DNA of 64,000 nt, from the NCBI RefSeq assembly GCF_050624435.1, contig NC_134535.1, forward strand, positions 74,396,494-74,460,493. The letters are read 5' to 3'. Positions 62,651-64,000 of the stretch are shown in pieces. The DNA comes from Tenrec ecaudatus. Lineage: Eukaryota > Chordata > Mammalia > Afrosoricida > Tenrecidae. Position numbers and translations under genes: made by a program. The stretch's first letter is position 1. The number at the start of each line of letters is the position of its first letter. The notes under the pieces are model-generated. The model had not been told where the DNA came from. It searched no databases and saw nothing but the letters and a program-made list of their open reading frames with translations.

Positions 62651-64000
62651 TTTTTTGCTTTCCTCATTTGAGCACACAGTAAGCACTCAGTAGGGGACGG
62701 GTTGACCCAGATAAACCTCAAGTGGAACAAGGCTGTAGATCTCTGGGGAACAGGAGACCTGAGTTTTGGCCCCAGCCCTGCCAGGTTCCTAGATGTTTTG
62801 CTTTAGGTCTGATTCCCCGTACACGGATGTCTGGTCACTTCTGTCTCTGACATTGGTACGCTCCACCCCTCCATGGGGAGTAGTCGTGGTATGTCACCGA
62901 GGCTCAGCTTCTCCGTCTCCTTTCCTTACCTCCCCCTCCCCTTCAAATATATATAGTAGGCCAATAAATTATGTAAAGGCAGGTTGATAATGGAAATGCT
63001 GATGGGCCTGGCTGATGCAGAGTGCTTCTGCGAGAGCTATTGAGCTTGAACCTTGAACCCAGCAGCCAGTGAATGAGAGTTGGGTAGTCAAGTCCGTACT
63101 TTCCCCTAAGTGCCTGTAATGACCTGATGTGCACATTGTGCATCCCTGAGGAAAAGGGTGGTGGGAGCCTGTTATTCGGGAATCATCCTTAATGGAGGAA
63201 GGGAGGTATCCTAGAAGGCAGGACGATGTAAGCTGTTTGCCTTTCTGAGGCAGTTACTTCCAGCTGAGCTAGCAATGACCAGGGTCTTCGCAGTGCTGAG
63301 GAGGGATTAAACTGAGAGACATCTGACCTAGGTCTGGGCCCTGCGGAAAACTTGAGGTTAGGGTTGGCAGACGTGCATTCTGTTCCTGGCTCTGCTGTGT
63401 ACTAACGGTGGCATGGGACACACATCATATAGCCCCTCTGAATCTTGGCAGGTTGCCTCACTGAGCTCTCTCTTCACCTGGGGCGTCCGGCCTGTCAAGG
63501 GTTAAGCGAGCCACACCCTCAGCAGGAACACCCTCGGACTTTGTGCTGAACAGCAGGCTGCAGCCTCTCCTGCAGGACTGGCACAGGCAGCACAAAGGAA
63601 CGTCGGAGAGGGACCACGGCCTAGGAGGTCAGACTCTTTCCCGGCTTCCTTGACACCATGGACAGCGCCCACTAAGGTGCCTCTCTGCCCTTGTGGGGCC
63701 GCTTGGACTGCTATGCCCGCTTCCTGTCACAGTGGGATTCCGTCGCCATTCTCCTAGGGGCACGGGAGTGAGACTCGCCGGTTCCAGTTCTGGGTGAGTG
63801 CTGCCTTCGCCTGTCACTGCAACTCGTCCCCCATCCTGTGGTGCCTCTCCTCCGGCACCCACACCCACACCCGCGTTTCTCAAATCCAAATCCAAAGGTG
63901 CTATCTTCTCCCAGCCCCCTTCTGCTTCTAACTCTCCCCTGCTAAGTTACTTAAAAGACTTATTTAGGTTTTTCCCCCGATCTGGAAAATGGGGGAACGT
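62651..64000. other. Intergenic sequence to the window end
   Basis: Two MIR-like stretches (about 62735-62820 and 63340-63470). I recall MYO1A as the next gene on the plus strand in human, but none of its coding exons is seen here; a 5' non-coding exon cannot be excluded. Confidence 0.5.

Noticed and set aside
62651-64000. MYO1A 5' exons, expected from human gene order
   Set aside because: No frame here resembles the MYO1A N terminus; the gene probably begins just beyond the window.
1-64000. tRNA, snRNA or microRNA genes
   Set aside because: I looked for tRNA boxes and U6/Y/7SL-like sequences and found only the tRNA-derived heads of AfroSINEs and MIRs.

Overview
This is eukaryotic, mammalian genomic DNA: intron-split genes with GT/AG junctions, two GC-rich promoter regions, and a background dominated by retroposons. 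The repeats point to an afrotherian. There are many AfroSINE copies (tRNA-like head, tail ending in a 'cgctatgagttgg' type motif) and fragments of an RTE-type LINE with the same tail. One copy of the SPIN hAT DNA transposon, which among afrotherians is known from tenrecs, makes a tenrec such as Echinops telfairi the best guess. That species call is inference, not proof.

Layout. Positions 1-3447 hold the 5' two thirds of NAB2 on the minus strand (five coding exons, 423 residues; the 3' end runs off the left edge). Positions 3.3-5.6 kb are its GC-rich promoter, with four perfect EGR-type sites. Positions 5.7-27.2 kb are intergenic: retroposons, RTE and L1 pieces, microsatellites, and a broken antisense L1 spanning about 15.5-23.7 kb that carries an intact-frame RPL26 retrocopy. 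NEMP1 (TMEM194A) lies on the plus strand from 27577 to 55345. It has nine coding exons and encodes 443 residues; its 19 kb first intron is filled with repeats, and a long 3' UTR probably ends near 59.57 kb. Positions 59.6-64 kb are intergenic with old repeats. The divergent NAB2/NEMP1 arrangement matches the order I recall on human 12q13, where MYO1A would come next; no MYO1A coding exon is visible here.

Function. NAB2 is a nuclear corepressor of EGR transcription factors, and the EGR sites in its own promoter fit the known negative feedback loop. NEMP1 is an inner nuclear membrane protein. The two are neighbours but not known partners.

Most interesting non-genic content. (1) A long non-coding retroposon family, at least nine clear copies plus a tail fragment in this window, ending in an 'aataaaatgattt' tail; one near full-length copy (about 2.3 kb) has a 16-bp target duplication and an internal 247-bp duplication. 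(2) The SPIN element with a perfect 8-bp target duplication. I have no database access, so the retroposon family may already be catalogued under a name I cannot give.
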